Assembly: GCF_004123675.1 (NCBI RefSeq)
Contig: NZ_CP035418.1
Location: 87,186-151,185 of the forward strand
Origin: Leisingera sp. NJS204
GTDB taxonomy: Bacteria; Pseudomonadota; Alphaproteobacteria; Rhodobacterales; Rhodobacteraceae
Direction: 5' to 3'
DNA length: 64,000 nt
The translations under genes and the position numbers were made by a program. Of this stretch, positions 62,250-64,000 are shown one piece after another (position 1 is the first letter of the stretch; each line of letters starts with the position of its first letter). Under the pieces are notes generated by a model, which saw only the letters and a program-made list of their open reading frames with translations, was not told where the DNA came from and did no database searches.

Positions 62250-64000
62250 TCAGGTGAAACTGACGCCGTTCAGGTTCATCGGCAGTTCCGTCACCCGCGG
62301 GCCATGGGCTGCAATGGCATTGGCCAGTGCCGGCGCCGAGGGCGGCGTGCCGGGTTCGCCCACCCCGGTGGGGGCTTCGGCGGAGGGCAGGATGTGCACC
62401 TCGATGGCGGCAATGTCACCGATCCGCAGCGGCTCGTAATCGGGGAAGTTGGACTGATCCACCGCGCCGTCTGTCAGGGTGATCTCATTACGCATCGCAT
62501 GGCCCAGGCCATAACCAATGCCGCCCTCCATCTGCGCGATGATCACATCCGGGTTGACCGCGATACCGCAATCCACCGCACAAGTGACTTTTTCAATCTG
62601 CACCCCGTCACCCGCATTGCCCGAGATTTCCACCACCTCGGCCACATAGCTGCCAAAGCTTTTGTGGACGGCGATACCTTGGCTGCGGCCCCCGGGCGCG
62701 CTGCCCCAGCTGCCCTTGTCCGCAGCCAGTTTCAAAACCCCTGCCAGACGCTGCTGATCAGCGCCGCCGCCCTCCAGCAGCGCCAGCCGGAACGCCACCG
62801 GATCGCGGCCCGCGGCGCGGGCGGCTGCGTCCATCATGGTTTCCATCACATAGGCGGTGTGGGTGTGCCCGACCGAGCGCCACCACAGCACCGTTGTAGC
62901 CTTGGCCGTGTCAGTGAGACCGACAAACTGGCCGGGGATCCGGTAGGGGCTGTCCGCCACGCCTTCGACTGAGCTGTGGTCGACGCCGTCATGCACCGTG
63001 AAGGCCTCGAACGGGGTGCCCTTCATGATCGACTGGGCCGCAACCCGGTGGTCCCAGCCGGCTATATTGCCATCGCCGTCCAGCCCCACGCGCACCCGAT
63101 GCGCCACTGCCGGGCGGTAGTAGCCGCCGGTGATGTCATCCTCGCGCGACCAGACCAGTTTCACCGGGCGGGTTCGGTCGGTCAGGACAAAGGCCAGCGC
63201 CGCCTCCACCTGGTAATCCGCCGTCGGCGTGGCGCGGCGGCCAAAGGAGCCGCCTGCAAACATCGTGTTGATGCGGATCTTTTCCATCGGCAGCTGAAAG
63301 ATCTCTGCCATTGCCATATGCGGGCCGGTCGGCATCTGGGCGCCGTCATGCAGGGTGACTCCGCCGTCCGCGTCAGCCTCGATGGTGCAGGTGAGCGGCT
63401 CCATCGGCGCATGGGCCAGCAGCGGGAAATAGAAAGTGTGATCCACCACTTTCTCAGCTCCGTCGATCAGCGCAGCGGTGGCGGATTGGTCAGCACCGTT
63501 GGCATTATACTGCGGCGCCGCGTTCACTGCGGCCAGCAGCTGCTCGCGGATCTGGTCCGAGCTGCGGCTTTCGGCGGCGGAGAAATCCCACTCCACGCTG
63601 ATCGCTTCGCGGGCCTGAAACGCGCCCCATGTGTCTTCGGCATAGACCGCGACACCCGCCTTGTTGGGCAGAATGGCGGCACGGATATAGCCCTTGACCG
63701 TTTTGGCATCGCTATCGTCAAAACCGGTTGCCAGTCCGCCCATGCGCGGGCTGCGGGCAATCACCACAACCATCTGTCCCGGCAGATGCAGGTCCATCGC
63801 ATATTTTGCGGTGCCGTTGGTTTTGGGCAGGGAATCCTTACGCTTCACCGATGCATTGCCGATCAGGCGGAATTCGCCGGGGTCTTTCAGACGCGGCTCC
63901 GCAGGGGCCTCCATCTGCGCGGCGGCGGCAACAAATTCCGCCAGCGGTGCCTTATGGCCTGCACCCTTGATGATACCGTCTTCGATGGTCAGCCCGGCGG
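62250..64000 (-). CDS. molybdenum hydroxylase large subunit (isoquinoline 1-oxidoreductase beta-like), 5' end cut by window edge
   Basis: The 583 visible residues are the C-terminal part of a xanthine dehydrogenase-family molybdopterin subunit. The frame is open to the right edge, so the ATG at 63914 is internal. Motifs are FAGGSFGRR about 250, LLAHAPMEPL, and the active-site Glu region GVGEPGTPPSAPALANAI near the end. The IorB/CoxL-like branch hydroxylates N-heteroaromatics or oxidises aldehydes with a small 2Fe-2S subunit and often a cytochrome, which would lie to the right. It sits next to the presumed ring-opening cluster, but in a separate transcription unit. Confidence 0.85.
   Translation of the reverse strand, partial: AGLTIEDGIIKGAGHKAPLAEFVAAAAQMEAPAEPRLKDPGEFRLIGNASVKRKDSLPKTNGTAKYAMDLHLPGQMVVVIARSPRMGGLATGFDDSDAKTVKGYIRAAILPNKAGVAVYAEDTWGAFQAREAISVEWDFSAAESRSSDQIREQLLAAVNAAPQYNANGADQSATAALIDGAEKVVDHTFYFPLLAHAPMEPLTCTIEADADGGVTLHDGAQMPTGPHMAMAEIFQLPMEKIRINTMFAGGSFGRRATPTADYQVEAALAFVLTDRTRPVKLVWSREDDITGGYYRPAVAHRVRVGLDGDGNIAGWDHRVAAQSIMKGTPFEAFTVHDGVDHSSVEGVADSPYRIPGQFVGLTDTAKATTVLWWRSVGHTHTAYVMETMMDAAARAAGRDPVAFRLALLEGGGADQQRLAGVLKLAADKGSWGSAPGGRSQGIAVHKSFGSYVAEVVEISGNAGDGVQIEKVTCAVDCGIAVNPDVIIAQMEGGIGYGLGHAMRNEITLTDGAVDQSNFPDYEPLRIGDIAAIEVHILPSAEAPTGVGEPGTPPSAPALANAIAAHGPRVTELPMNLNGVSFT

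Overview
The window looks like part of a large extrachromosomal replicon (plasmid or chromid) of a marine alphaproteobacterium of the Roseobacter group (Leisingera/Phaeobacter/Ruegeria-like). The genus is inferred only from protein flavour, high GC and gene content. Centrally placed repABC genes (31.5-34.9 kb), with an antisense RNA between repB and repC, identify the replicon type. Four copies of one 20-bp palindrome follow in the next 2 kb; the last lies inside hutI. I saw no tRNA, rRNA, CRISPR array or insertion sequence.

Layout: 0-3.1 kb holds an N-methylhydantoinase-type subunit (cut by the left edge) and an aldehyde dehydrogenase. 3.5-4.9 kb holds a lone TolC/NodT-type outer-membrane lipoprotein. 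5.0-14.3 kb is a Na+-translocating NADH:quinone reductase island: nqrABCDEF plus the maturation genes apbE and nqrM, separated from the operon by a small membrane protein, a CBS-domain protein and a divergent MarR/YceI pair. 14.7-31.0 kb is a catabolic region that I infer acts on methylated amines or betaines. It holds two enolase-superfamily enzymes, a Rieske oxygenase, two aldehyde dehydrogenases, an MDR dehydrogenase, LysR, GlxA/GbdR-like AraC and GntR regulators, a DapA-family lyase, a FAD amine oxidoreductase, two SDRs and a non-pyrrolysine MttB-family methyltransferase. 31.4-36.6 kb holds repABC, palindromes and an MFS exporter with a His-rich tail. 36.7-41.9 kb is a tight hutIHGU operon. 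42.0-47.1 kb is a ugpBAEC-Q glycerol-3-phosphate/diester uptake operon with a divergent LysR gene.

47.2-64.0 kb is the least explained part. A NicX/M29-like enzyme, two AhpD-like proteins, a second Rieske oxygenase and a polar amino-acid-type ABC transporter are arranged around perfect palindromes. An XRE-cupin regulator and a creatininase-family amidohydrolase follow. Next comes a GntR-controlled, tightly overlapping cluster: DUF1185 protein, alpha/beta hydrolase, flavin reductase with a Nudix-like tail, luciferase-like monooxygenase and aldehyde dehydrogenase. This enzyme set matches what opens pyridine or pyridinium rings in the known trigonelline (Tgn) and pyridine (Pyr) pathways. A molybdenum hydroxylase of the N-heteroaromatic-oxidising type runs off the right edge.

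Overall the replicon joins uptake and breakdown of small nitrogenous osmolytes (betaines, histidine, possibly pyridinium betaines) with glycerol-phosphate scavenging and a sodium-pumping respiratory complex, which suits a bacterium living with algae. Substrate assignments are inference. Family assignments rest on visible motifs and gene order.
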